Translations under genes and position numbers: made by a program
From: Lutjanus erythropterus
Taxonomy: Eukaryota; Chordata; Actinopteri; Lutjaniformes; Lutjanidae
Direction: 5' to 3'
DNA length: 64,000 bases
Assembly: GCA_020091685.1 (NCBI GenBank)
Contig: CM034601.1
Span: 38,710,034-38,774,033, forward strand
Notes under the pieces: model-generated
Databases searched by the model: none
Seen by the model: only the letters and a program-made list of their open reading frames with translations
Told to the model about the DNA's origin: nothing
Part shown: positions 23,915 to 36,505 of the stretch, in pieces
Position numbering within the stretch: position 1 is the stretch's first letter
Layout: each line of letters opens with the position of its first letter

Positions 23915-26149
23915 ATAAGGAATTACATACATCAGAACTTCTGATTCTACCATTTAAACTTCTAACAAGGCCACTGTGCGTGACTATTTCTTTCCTCTTT
24001 TCTATTACCATCCCTCAGACCTCTGTCTCTCATTCTGTATGCACCTTCCATCCAACTGCGATTAAAAAAAGAGAGAAAGAAAAAGTTGAGGCTGCTTGTT
24101 TCCCAGCACCCAGCAGCAATCCAACGTGCCTGGAATGAAGACAGCTGACCTTGGGTGAGCTAAACACATCCTCTGGGTGCCAACGTGCTAAAAACAAAAC
24201 ACAAAGCTTCCAGCCAAGGGGCAGATTATTTTGGAGGAAAAGGTGTGATGGATAGCGGGAGATAGGAGACAGAGGCAGAGGGGGGACTTTGGTGAGCGCT
24301 GTTTGTGAGAAGAGATACAGACAGGTCTTACTAAGACATGTGCACACAAAGTATATCCAGAAGGCCTACCTTGACTCAAAATATTTCTCTTTTTACATTT
24401 TTTTTTTTTTTTAGCAATAGCCACCCAGGATGTTTTTTCAGCTACTCTCTGCCACTCTCAGTCAAGGTCAGGCCCCCTGTTACAGCCACCCTGCAATCAT
24501 GGTGGAGGTGCAGCCACTGCTGAGTGAGATCCAATCATCGGAGCCCTTTGTGCACAACACAGAGTGACCTGGCGTGCCATGAGAGAGGACCGAAGAGAGT
24601 GGGCTTTTAGAGACCAGAGTGGCTCCAAGGAGACCAGTCCCACCTCTCCATTTTTCTCTCCTGACTGTAGCAGGAGAAATGGAATCCACTTAAACAAGGC
24701 GGAGATTTTCTTAGGCACAAAATAAATAGAAGCATGCTGCTTGCTTTGTGTGTTTTTCCACTCTAACTGCAAAGCCAGTGCCATTAACTTATCAATAGAT
24801 TTTAATTAGCATCAAAATAAGACAGAAGACATGATAAGATGGAAGAATCAAATCAAATCATTCCTGAGATGGAACTGGATTGTTGCAGTGGACAGCAGTA
24901 CTTAAGAGACATTTCTACCTTCTTTATTGATGTTATGTCAGTGTTTGATGATATACAAATCAATATTGGCTGGAAAACATCAAATGTTCCTGCTTACGGT
25001 CAAATGCAGACTGTAGTCAACTACGACCTAAAATAGACATTCATTCATATAGAGCAAAGATTTATTACAGAATGAAAAAAACATGTACAGAATCTGCTGA
25101 CTTTCTTCTGTCTCTCTTTGAGTAATACATACCAGCCTGTATCTGCAGTATTTACAGTAACAAGACTAAATGTACAGATGGCCATACATATGTTGTGTCC
25201 TGAAAGCACCCTGCTGTGTACATTTACCTTGTAAAAACTGCAATATGTTGATATATTCAGATACACAAAACATACTGTATGAAAAAGAGCTAAACATTTT
25301 CTACCAGCTCTGATGGAACTAATGAAGAATTGATAATATCATTGATTATGATATTGAGAACGATTGTATTGACATTTATAAGTTAGTAATGTGTTGATAG
25401 AAAGCTGCAATGTTTTATCTAGTAATTGGTTTATATCAGAGGAGAACCCTGAGAGCCCTCTAGGCCTTCAGAGAAGACCTAACATATCAGTATTTCAAAT
25501 GTTGTTGATTTATTTCATTCATTTATTAGGCTATTCTCTTCCAATTCTAATTTGAACGTCGTTTTCAACTTTGCTTCAGAAATGAAAGGGTCTCTGTCCT
25601 GAAAACAGCAGAATAGATTTTTTTTTGCTGTTGTCTTGTTGTTGTTGCTTGTTCCCTTAGGCCCTCCTGAACACCAGCGATACCTTACTTGACACAAACC
25701 AGTTCAGACCGACGCTGTTGCTAGGTGGCTAACGTGATAGCACTGCCTTTTTCGAGGGGGATTTTCAAAGTGTAGTGGAGAATCTGCAAAGGACTGTGTT
25801 ATTTTGGAGACTGAAATTTTGCTTGTCCCCAAGTCTGTTAGAAAACAATTTTCAGACACTTGAATCGTCTTTTTACAGCTCCTTCCAACAGTACAGCACA
25901 GCAGACAGAGCTGTGTTGGTAAACAGAAATTATATAAACTGGAGATCTATGTTACATGTAACTGTGTGTCATACTGAAACAGAGAAATAAGAAACTCAGA
26001 ATTCATGTAGATTATTACAGCTCTTAATATCAAACACAAACTTAATTAGAACTTATCCAAACAGTAGTAACAGAGTAAATGGCATTTATCTACTGTTTAA
26101 AGCAAGATTAAGTAAAAGGCCAAAAAAAAAGAAGAAGATAAAGTTAAAG
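23915..26149. other. No gene; poly-T tract and probable old repeat
   Basis: A 15-nt T run lies at 24398-24412. About 25545-25960 (cttacttgacacaaaccagt, then gctaggtggctaacgtgata) reads like part of a fish repeat, but I cannot pair it inside the window. Confidence 0.4.
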
Positions 26150-26516
26150 ACTAACATCAGCATCCTAACATGTTCACATTGACAACGCTGTAGAATAGCG
26201 TGTATGATATTTACAGTGATCACCATTCTCCTAAATCTTACATACTGACCCTTTAATGTCAGTACCAAACGCTGTGACAATTCATGCAATGGATGTCAAG
26301 AGGATTCATGCTGAACCACAAATGTCAACCTCATGATTGCAAACTCAGAGGATCACTTAAGTCTTTTATATTCATCTTTTGGACGTCATTGCATCAAATT
26401 TCATGACAACCTGTCCAGTAGTTGTTGAGATATTTCAATCTGTAACAATGTGGTGGATCAACTCCCCAACTGATTGACAGTGACATCCATAGAGCCATAC
26501 TGCAACCATGGTTAAA
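26150..26516 (+). repeat. Dispersed fish repeat (plus copy)
   Basis: ctaacatgttcacattgaca, then gtcagtaccaaacgctgtga, then ttcatgacaacctgtccagt, then agttgttgagatatttcaat and ccatagagccatactgc. The family is also present at 18185-18365 and 59016-59500 in reverse. I recall it as widespread in fish. Confidence 0.65.
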
Positions 26517-26803
26517 GAAGCTGAGATGTATTGTGAATTATGTAATATATGTATATAATATGGGAGCTCCTTGTGTAAATTTGCTAAAGATGTAGGCAGT
26601 CAACTGGTAATCTATCCATCCAAAGAGGCTGACAGGCAAAACAGTCAAATACCCAACAGACTGCGGCTCACAGGGGCTGCAGCGTACACTTCCAATGGTG
26701 TCATTTACTTTTTGTTAATGATATATTTAGATAAAACCCCCCTATGGAAAAAAAATTAAATCGTTATAATCACACTGTGGCTCAAGTCCAGGTAATCCCC
26801 TCT

Positions 26804-26848
26804 CTAATGTCTCATTAGCCTAATGCAACATTAGATTCCTAATGAGAC
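26804..26848. promoter_or_regulatory. Nested palindromic TAAT/ATTA cluster
   Basis: GTCTCATTAG (26809-26818) is the exact reverse complement of CTAATGAGAC (26839-26848). Between them, CTAATG (26820-26825) faces CATTAG (26829-26834), and a further CTAATG lies at 26804. Several homeodomain core sites are arranged symmetrically in 45 bp. The surrounding 26760-26900 is repeat-free and looks like a candidate enhancer core. Function is inferred. Confidence 0.35.
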
Positions 26849-29800
26849 TAAGATTTTTCCGCTGTGTGGCCACGGTGAATGTTATCCTTAGTAATTAAAG
26901 CTTTAAGTGAGTGATCCATATACAGTCCTGCGTGGGCACCTAGCAACCATGTCACTGAGAGATCATGATACTTCAACATTTAGTGAGAACCGACACTTCA
27001 CATCAACCAGAGTTTGCTGTTATTTTACTCCACAGACTTGTTTTGTTGTATATGTCGTGATGTCTGCAGAAGACACGCTGCAGAGGCCTCGACAGCAGCA
27101 GCATCCAATCAAGCAGACAGCACAGGAAACCTCGGACAAAGGTTAAGAACAGACAGCAGACAGCATCTTCTTTCACTCAGTAGAGAGAAGACGTGAGCTA
27201 ACGGCTCTTTTGTCTCAGAAGGCTCTCATTCTCAACTCGTCAAATGCCGACTTGTTTTCACCGCCCCTCAGAGACTAATACAGACATGCATAGTACCCGT
27301 TAGTGGCTCAAAGAGACACACCAGGCTTTCAAGTGACTTCAATTTAAACCCATGCAGCTGCATTAGATGCACCAGGGCTTTGACATAGTATAAAGAGGGA
27401 GAAGTCTGCACATAAAGGAGGTGGATGGTTCACACAAACTTTCATACAGGAGACCAGGAATTGTGTCTCATGTGAGAACAAAACATTATTAAAACTTGTA
27501 AGCTGCATAACGTTACGTGCATCACATGTAGTGGTGGAAAGAATACTCACTGTCTGTACTCAATTACCAGTACCAGGGCAGTGCCCTGATAGTAAAATTA
27601 ATAGCATTTTGATTAGTTGTTCAGCCCTTTTGCTGTTTATCATGATTTTCATTGGCTTATCTGCAATCAGACAACCATATTGGCTACAAAAATGCAGATG
27701 AAAGATTTGGATATTGATTCAAATTGTACTCAGTACTCAGTTATGATTTTAAAGTAACTAAATAGATTACAGAGTGCACAAGTAAAATTGCAGACTTGAG
27801 GTAATACTCAATACAAGTACCCAAAAAACAACTTAATTTCAGGCATTTGAGTAGTTGTAGTTAGTTATTTCCACCCATGGTCATGTGATCACAGTGTGAC
27901 AGTTTCACAACTTTTTGATTTTTTGTTTAAAAGGCTTTCTGGCAGAAAGGTCTTCGAGCTGAGATGAGAACAGGTTGCACATGGGTTAATATTGGAGTTA
28001 ATGGGTGGCCAATGTGCTGCATACAGATGCTGAGGGGTCTCTTCCACTGAAGAGGGGTTATCATACATCAGTATTTGATGAGTAAGGATGAGAAGGGGTC
28101 GTTTATTTTTAAGAACAATCTTTGTCTTTGCTCCAGAATAGTGTATTAAATGTTCAACTACTCATGATCTCTTTGTGGTTTGAAATAACTGATGGTGACA
28201 CGTAGCATGTGGCTAAACAACTTCACTTAGCATAATGACTAATTACAAACAGTGTTTGTTGAGATGTGACAGTCTCACACGCCCTCGCAATAATAGCGGC
28301 GTAGGTTGGTGCCACCATTAATACAGCAGCTCCAGATAACCTTCAGTCCCTGTAGAGGACTCGCACACAATTAACTGCGTGCTCCACTGCCTTATCAGCT
28401 CACTGACAACCCTCCCTTTCTGCTCTGATTTTTTTTTCATTACACAATTAAATGATTTAGTTGTCTTAACTTGAAAGAGAACAGATTTTTTCTTTGCGCC
28501 CCCTCCCCTCCGGGGAACAAAAGGACTGACTGTGGAATGATGCATTAGTATAATGAGATGGCTCGATATTTACAGCACGGTTTAACACAGACTGGAGCTC
28601 GGCCTGCAGGGTTTGACTCCCACATCTGGCGATGTGGAGATTTTCATTTGAGATGGGAGGGTCCTCTCCTGCAGATTCTCAGATGATATCTTCATTTTAT
28701 CTAAGCTCATTACTGCTGCATTTCAAACAGCTTCTGAAGGCTCGGGTGGCTGCATATGGTGTAAATCGTGGGGTTTGCTACCAGGATTGACCCGCTGTGG
28801 CCAAGACGTGATGTCCGGCACAAATGGGATTAGCTGTGGTCCTCCCCTCTGGCTGAGAGATCCAGACCTGAACAGGGTGGCTCAAGCTTTCACAGCCGCT
28901 GACCACCTGGTCTAATTATAACAAACTGGAAGACAGAAGCCCGTCATTTCTGTTCTGACATTTCTGCTCAATTAGTAGAAAACAGGCTCATGTTAATTGA
29001 GTTCCTTCCGATCTCATATAGTGGAGTCCTTTGTGTGTACCTGAATGTCATTTTAAAGGACTGGGGGGAGCTTTTCTCCCTCGAAGCTTCTACCGAGCTG
29101 TTTTTTGTGACGAGCATGTGCAGATGAGAGATTGCTGTCATGGAATATCAAGTGCTGATTTACTGTATAATAGATTCAGCGATGATGCCTCCTGCTGTCC
29201 TGCCACCTGTTCTGTCAGCCGAGAGCTGTGTCGCTACGCGCAGATCCACGGCTCGTTTACCAGCACGCAGCACTTGAAAAACAAGCACATCCCCATTAAC
29301 CAGTCAAAGACTTCCAGAACCAGCTCCAGCGGAGAGAACCGCCTGCCTTGCACGGCACAAACTGCTCGCCCACTCACAACATTTAGACGAAGTAAGTTGA
29401 GAAATGATGCGAGTCCAGTTGTGGAGATTTGTCCATCCAGCCTCACAGTGTCATCCTGTCTCCGCTCCTCCATGTGTGACAGTGATGAAGTGCCTCAGCT
29501 GGGCTGTTTTGGCTCCTCAGTGAAGAATGAAGCCATTAGGCGTACAGGGAGAGGGCCGGTGCTGGGCAGCTGAGGCTCGTGGGCACGTGAAGGCCTGCAT
29601 GTTCTACACCGGCCTCAACAGGACCATCCATCTTAATCAGAGCCCCGGTCCATGCGGCACTTGTACAAGACGACTTTTTAGTCAGTAAAATGACAAGCTC
29701 ATCATTTCATCAATAAACGAGCCAGAAAAAGAAAGGCCAAGCAAGTCAAAAACAAAGAGTGCATTCAGTGTTGATAGAATAAAATAAGTCGAGTTACACT

Positions 29801-32284
29801 GAAGACAAATCAACAATTTCCATATTCCTCCTTACCTGTTTTGTTGCAGGAGATTTCTCCCAGTCTTTCTGCTCTTAAGATACTTACGCTTGGCTTAGAC
29901 AAGGATTCATTTTTAAACTCAGTTAAATCATGCTTTAGCTTTAAATTATGTTGCACCAAACTGCACAAAACTATTTTAAATTTAGGACAGATTAAATTTG
30001 AGCTTCTCTTAGTTTTCACTCAACCTAGATTAAATTAAATTCTGTTTCAACAAAATTTTAAACTCCATTTCAAAACTCTCAAAACAAATCCACCATAATC
30101 TTCTAACCACATAATTTAGACTCTCATGTACATAATAATAAGCATATAAAAAGTATTAGAAATTAGATTGAATCCAAATTTGAAATATCGTTTATTTGTA
30201 CACTTTCCTGTATTGGGTTTGAATTGGGCTTGTTTGTGCTTGGAGATTTATTATGAAAATTACCCAATCATAAAAAATCCATGTTAGTTGCTATGTGGGT
30301 GCAACAAAATTTTCTTAAAAATATTATGTCTATGCGCTCTTTACAGCCACATCAACTCCATTGAGAAAAGCAGTCATTTTCCCGTTTGGAGCACTGGAGT
30401 TGTTGGTCTACCACTGCCTTGATCTGCAGCAAGTAATGTTTGTTCAGGCCAAAACAAACGTGTTAAAACACCAAAGTTACACCAAAGTCAAACAATAACA
30501 CAAACTAACTAACAAACACAAACTCCTACAGCTCCTGAATCCTGCAAAGTAAAAAGACTGTTTCTGTCTGTGGAGGCTGGTGGTTGTAAAGAGAGCAGAG
30601 ACAGTGGCTTCAGGTCTGTGTTGGAAAACACTGCCTGACGACAAATCAGAGTGGCAAATATGTTCTAAATATAGCATGCATTTAAATATTGATTTTTTTA
30701 GGTAGGTACCTTTGTTTAGGTGCTAAAACACATTTTGCTGCAGCCTGTGTGTCTACTGATGTTACACAGCTTCTGTGTTTGGACTCCTGAGGCAGCTGTC
30801 AATCAAACGAGAGATGACACGCCCACACACTCTTGAAAATGGTCTTAACAGCAAAATGAGCTGTTTTGAAGTGAGTCTTCTAATAGTTATGAGCATTTAT
30901 TTTCATTCAGATCTTTGTGGATGCTTGATGAGAAACTAAACTTTGATATAAAATATGCATTTTTGCCATTTCAAGTCACGTTTTCAGTGGCTTTAAACTT
31001 CCACTTGAGGAGGTTTAACTTTTAAATTGGATGCCTTTTTGAGATAAATTGAGCAAAATAATCAAGTTCCTCAAAGACAGTTAAGGAACAGACTGGACCC
31101 AGTTCAGTTATGATGTGTCTCTTCTTTCTTTCACTTCAGTTGATCTGTTAAAAGAGCCTGTCAGTTGCTGCCAGTCTCTTTGTTCCTGACTGTGCTGCTT
31201 TTTAATTCTCTATTATTTGACCATATTGCTCTATTAATGCAGCCCATGTGTTTTTCTCAAAAAAGGAGAGAGTAGAGCTTCTCTGACTCTCTCCACTATG
31301 AGTAGGCTAACTAGGCTAACAGACTTTTTAGCCAACTAACAAATGCTGTTCACTAGCTAGGTAAAAAAGTGATTTTCCAACCTGTTGTATGATTAGTAGG
31401 TCCTGACAGGACTCAAACTGTTTACACCTGACAGGGATCATGTAATCACTTCAGTGTGTGAGTGAGTGTGTGTGTGTGTGTGCCTCAAAACCAGGAAAAC
31501 ATGACACATGACATATCACAATATAACAGTATCCAAAATCTAAGATGATTTCTAGTCTCATATCACAGTGTTGATATGATGTTGATACGTTGCCCAGCTT
31601 TAGGTGCATCCCAGTCTTTATGGCTCAGTCCTACTTTCAGTCTCATGCTGTATTTATGGTATATGACCTGTTTTTTCAGCTTCAGTTCAGTCCAGAAGAT
31701 AAGAGCATGTTTAAAGAGGGATTTAGCTCTCCCTCTCTCCCCCTAACCTGCCTCTAGGCAGTACTGGGCTGTTGACTCATGGAGCACAAGTTACTGCCAG
31801 CGCTGTCTCTGGCAATGCTTGTCTACATGTACTCAAGATCCAAAGTGTGTATATGAGAGTACAGTATGTTGATGTGTATGAAGGGTGCTGCTTGGTTCAT
31901 GCAGAACCGCTGCAGTCTGCTCAGAGGTATTAACATCTCAGCTCACCTTTCACTCTGTATCATCGAGTGGCTCATCGCCCATCCACATACAGAAGAATTT
32001 TGTTGTGTTTTAGTTGGCAGCTTTGTGGTTGTCAAACAGGCCTTCAGGTGGCTCTATATAGTCTTCAAAGTGAAGAATATCCTAATTTTATATTATGTTT
32101 TACTAAATGTATGTCATGTGTATAAGAATTATTAACTCTCACTACATTTAACAGTGCTTAAAATTCTGTAATAATCCTCCTAATGTGGGTTTTTGCACAG
32201 ATTGGACGTTAAATCATTAACAAGAAATGAGACTGTCTTAGACTGGCAAACTCCACTGGTCTACCTCACGTTCATCTGACAATT
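26849..32284. other. No gene recognised; small microsatellite
   Basis: It holds a (TG)n stretch at about 31455-31482 and repeat-poor segments such as 28870-29030. The longest ORF of the window (29031-29573, 180 aa) lies here but has no domain signature. No 5' exon of srrm3 with ATG at its end and a good donor was identified. Confidence 0.4.
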
Positions 32285-32310
32285 TCTCTCCGTCATCTGT
32301 GTCTCCACAG
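32285..32310 (+). promoter_or_regulatory. srrm3: 3' splice site of the first srrm3 coding exon
   Basis: A pyrimidine-rich run (tctctccgtcatctgtgtct) leads into CCACAG, with the exon starting at 32311. A genuine acceptor here means at least one further 5' exon exists upstream, non-coding or carrying the initiator codon. It could lie in 1-32284 or outside the window. Confidence 0.8.
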
Positions 32311-32627
32311 AGTTCAGTAATCATGTACGATGCCACGAGGGTGCCATCTCCTAAAGATGGTGCAAACGGGATGGCCCAGCCTGTGGTCCCCGGAGCAGGA
32401 GCGGGAGCAGGATCAGCTGCAGGATCAGGAGGGCTGACACCGACTGCAGCCCTGCAAGCCAAAGCAGAGGAGGGACAGCCAGGTACGGAGGAGGAGGAGG
32501 AGGAGGAGGAGCCCAAAGCTGAGCCCGTCCTGGTGAAGAAGCCACATAGAGAGATTCTGGACCATGAGAGGAAGAGGAGAGTGGAGCTGAAGTGCATGGA
32601 GCTCCAGGAGATGATGGAGGAGCAGGG
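32311..32627 (+). CDS. srrm3: srrm3 first recognisable coding exon (N-terminus and first half of cwf21 domain)
   Basis: SRRM3 is a nuclear splicing factor that promotes inclusion of neuronal and photoreceptor microexons together with its paralogue SRRM4. The exon follows a pyrimidine-rich tract and the acceptor CCACAG, and ends at a consensus donor (GG|GTAAGT). Its first in-frame ATG is at 32323, with A at -3. From that ATG the residues are: 1-20 resembling the mammalian N-terminus, a Gly/Ala-rich stretch at about 23-37, eight consecutive Glu at 56-63, then the cwf21 helix from about residue 75 (HREILDHERKRRVELKC, then MELQEMMEEQG). This matches SRRM3 as I recall it and not SRRM4, which lacks this segment; SRRM2 is similar but differs (RCLELEE where this has KCMELQE). 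The exon ends after two bases of a Gly codon. The frame is open back to 32311 (S-S-V-I before the Met), so translation may start in an upstream exon. Confidence 0.92.
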
Positions 32628-35600
32628 GTAAGTAGAATCATCAACCACAATACAATGGCCCTCATACAAGAACCACTTGTACAGTGCACGCTCAAAGCAG
32701 CTATAATCAATATTTTTAATAACTATGTATCAAATGACGATGTGAAAACAATGTGACAGTGTGAGAGGCGTCGGCTTTACAGAGCTTTATAGTGAGTGTC
32801 AGCTCATTGTTTAGCTGTCCAGCCCACAACTTTACTGTTTTGGTTCACTCTCACCACCCCTGTAGTGCTGTTTTCAGCCACACAAGGCAGCTACTGTCAG
32901 TGAAAAAGCTCTACAAGCCACTGTAGTGTACACAACCTGCTCAGAACCAAACAGACACAGACACAGTTAAAAACTGGCCAGTGAACATTGTGAATTTAGC
33001 AGCTGAAGAGCCAAATATGAAAGAATGAATGAATTTGAACCAAAGTAGCAACATAAATTACAGTTACTCTTGATGCTTTTTTCAAGCTTTAGAAATAAAG
33101 TAAAGCAAACATTAAAGTAAAAAAAAAGACTCCATTCTGTCATCATCAGTACATCAAATAATTTCTGGATTGAACAGTTCATTGAATATCAGTATTATTA
33201 ACTCATCAGGGATAATACAGAAGAAAATGTGATTCAAATCTAACAAGTAACTTTTCTTTTTCTTTGTTTCTTTAACCCGTGGAAGACCTTCTTATTAACC
33301 CTGTTCTCTGATGTACTAAGCAAGTGATTCCTGATGGTTTCTGATCATTTCACATTTATCTTCTTGAACCAAGAATTCAGCCCAGATCAGCCTGAACAGA
33401 CAAAATAAGAGCAAACTAATAAACACCTAAAAAACAGCGTGCAGCTCTGTTCTGTATGGAGTCTGATACTTGACATTCTTTAATGCCTTAATATCCCTGA
33501 AGCATCATTTAATATAGGAGAGACACGTGTGTCTTAAAGTTGTAAATTGTAGAATATCTGAGACCTTTACATACTTATTAACCACAGACCCTAATCATTC
33601 ATAAATCATAAACTCATCAAGAGTAAATCCCAAATATTTATTTGTGTAATTCCAGTGTGACAGTACCAAAAGTCTGTTGTTTTCATAACTCTTGGAATAC
33701 CTTTTTTCCTGAAATGAATTATCTGTGTTTGATTTATTGACAAATCAAACATCAAATATTTCCCTCAGGAGTCGTTAGAGACCAAACACTGAGCTGTGTG
33801 AGTGAATTAAGGACTTAGATTTGCTGGGTGGCTTGAAAGAAAGAAAGTAGTTGTTTGATTTGATTTTAATGCCTTAAGTATAAGTATGATACTGAAATAA
33901 ATTAAGGTGAAGAAAATAACTAAATAAAACAACAAACAAAATTCTTTCCATCTTTTCACAGTTTAGTAGTTGCAAAGAAACATCTGTCAGTCTGACAGCC
34001 TCAGTGTCCAGGGGAAGATCCTCCTCTGCACCTCGGGCTGAACAATGAATTCATTAAACCATTTTATTGAAATTCCAGTATGGCCTATTGCCACTGTCAT
34101 TTCACAGGAGGTGTAATATTGATAGGCAGAATGTGCTGTGAAACTGCACCTGCATCAAAAAAGTCAATCTTGGGTTGGGTGCATCGATAATGTGTGTACA
34201 TATATATACTGTATATTTGCACTGTAAACAGGTTTTGTTTGACTACTTTTGCATTTATGTCAGCTTGTGGACATTTTTTGTGCCGATCTGGTGCACGGGT
34301 ATCCATTCAAGGATGTGTGTCAAAAACATTTTAAATTAAAAATTGTCATGTTGCAGAGATGTCCTGGGCTACACAACAGATTTAAGAAAACATCTTTATC
34401 ATAATTATTTTAGTATGTTTTTCAGTAAAAATAAGAAAGACGTAAAAATTATCATTCCCTGTAATATTGCAAATCATATCACAGTATCAGTCAAAATAAT
34501 CAAAATTAGGTTTATTTTTTATTTTTATTTTTTATTTTTTTCGAAATCATTCAGCACTGGTTGTACCAGCACTGTGTAATAATATCGTCCAGTTCCATGA
34601 CTCTCACATCCTCTTGACCGTCTTCCGTCAAAGTCTTGGACCACTTTGCTTCAGCAAGACAATTTTTTGTGTCTAACGTCTTAATTATTTCTGTCACAGT
34701 TTGGCACTGATGACATTGTGTTGGCAAGACTATTCATATTGTCTAATTGTTTCAAGTCCTCTAATACGACTTCTGACACTGCTACATCTGTTCTGTTTTC
34801 TGCTGCTGACAGTTGGACTTGAAGCACCAGAGTGTGAAGTATTTCTTTTTTATTGTAAGTGACGTTTTTATGAATGAAACTTGCTCAACAACAGATCTTA
34901 TATATGTCAGTCTTATATGGCAATTTGGGGTCACTGATTTTGCTAAAGATCAAATCTAACAAATGCGTAGCTACTCATGCACAGTTGGCACTGATCAAAC
35001 AAGCAGTTTGTGCTGTTAATAAATATTAATGAATCCAAACAGCTCTATGAGCAAGCCTCAAAAAATGAGGATAAGAATAGCAACGTGTTCTTGCATGAAG
35101 CCCAAAATGTATTAAACACAAAAACTCAGGGAGTGAATAAGCACTCCAGTTGCACTGCGTATTTGATGTCAAGTGGCATTACTGTTTTCAGTGAAACAGT
35201 AGTTGTTTATCTGTTCTTAACAATTCAGTTATTGTGGAGCTGTTTGGAGTGCAAGCCATGAAAGCATTCTCTGTGTAGTAGAGAACTTGACATTGACAGG
35301 TATGTACCTGTAGGTGTGCTGAGTTCACAAACTGCACCAAAACATTACATTCAAAATCTGTTACCTGCCAAAAGTCATTTCTGTTGCAATATTGAGAGGA
35401 AGAAAAAAAACAAGCCCCTGCAGAGGAGTGTAGGAAACACAAGGAACTGTGGTTAATAGCAGCTGTGCCTTGTTGATGCAGCCATTTTTAGCAGCATGGG
35501 ATGGAAATGGGTGGCATCAGGATGAATGCATTATCAGTAGTTATGATAACTGGCATCTAATCTCTGCTTGCACAGTGCAGTGTGACACACATCTGTTTTA

Positions 35601-35747
35601 CAAGTTGCACATCTGTTTACTTCCTGTCAATGCTTTAGTAATGTTACCTTCACCTGCAAACTTTTTTTTTCTTAATTTTGTTAGTTCACTTAACAGTATT
35701 TACCATTCATTTTATATAGTGTTTTTTAGCGTTTTGATAATCACCTC
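32628..35747. other. Start of the long srrm3 intron, no element assigned
   Basis: A/T-rich sequence with a T-rich patch of repeated TTTTTATTT units at about 34508-34541. No exon was seen. Confidence 0.4.
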
Positions 35748-36015
35748 AAGGGCTTTTCACACTGCATATTCTTCGCCCTGGGCTAAGAGTTAACCCTGGG
35801 ATAACTCAGCCCTTTTTCACACACACATTGTTAACCCAGGGTTACACAGGAGTTTTTCGTTTACCTGGCTAATTGTCTTCTTCTTCTTCTAATCTTTTAG
35901 CCCTGTTTCATACTGGCAGATGTTAGCCCTAGGTTTAGTCAATTTTCAGGGGATAACCCCACAAACTTGGGGATAACCCTGCTCCAATGCAGGGCTAACT
36001 AGCTAGGCTAGTTTG
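35748..36015 (-). mobile_element. Truncated copy of the 'AAGGGCTTTTCACACTGCAT' MITE
   Basis: It begins with the same 20-bp terminus as the element at 40270-40709, but the body matches the reverse complement of that element (tcttagcc-like, taaccctgggataactca, gttaacccagggtta, ttttcaggggataa). Similarity stops near 36015, so the far end is lost. It lies in inverted orientation to the full copy. Confidence 0.8.
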
Positions 36016-36359
36016 TGCAATGTTTGGGTGAGTCACATGTGAACAAACCAGCTCAGTGTCCAGAGCCAGCGAGTGTAGCTGCTCTCCTTTATGTCCACTC
36101 TTTCAAGGATTGTTTCGTTTCATACAAACTATCAGCCAATCAATATCAGCCTACGTGAGTATATTTTTTTAGCTCCCATTTGAATGCCTTTGTTTGTCAT
36201 CTGTGATGTGAAAACAGATTACAGTCAGAAAAGTTAAAGTGTTCACCCTGCAAGCAGAGTCTCCCGGCTGGACAGGCAGACTGGAGTCAGCTCATCTCTG
36301 TGTTCATCATTCTTCTCTGCTTTCATCACAGTTTGTTATTTTTTTTAAACCTGGTTAAA

Positions 36360-36505
36360 CCTCATTCAAACTTGTCAGAAACCGAATCAAACTCATCAAA
36401 ACCAAATTGGTTCATATTTCAACTGCTCCAGCAAACACCAACTCTGGATTGGATGAAATAAAGCTTAATTCACAGAGGGAGATGTGAAAATATTCTGGCT
36501 GTATA
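36360..36505 (+). repeat. Dispersed repeat, copy 2
   Basis: Second copy of the family at 3030-3160, inside the long srrm3 intron. The ORF that follows (36484-36702) belongs to this repeat neighbourhood and shows no protein-family signature. Confidence 0.55.

Noticed and set aside
29031..29573. Longest ORF of the window, 180 aa, plus strand
   Set aside because: No recognisable domain, Cys/Ser-rich mixed composition, no splice or polyadenylation context, and a 79-aa shadow frame on the other strand. At this window size one such ORF is expected by chance.
32238..32710. Two long minus-strand ORFs (143 and 119 aa) opposite the srrm3 exon
   Set aside because: They are mirror frames of the GC-biased coding exon (Glu tract read as poly-Ser/Pro) and do not have independent signals.
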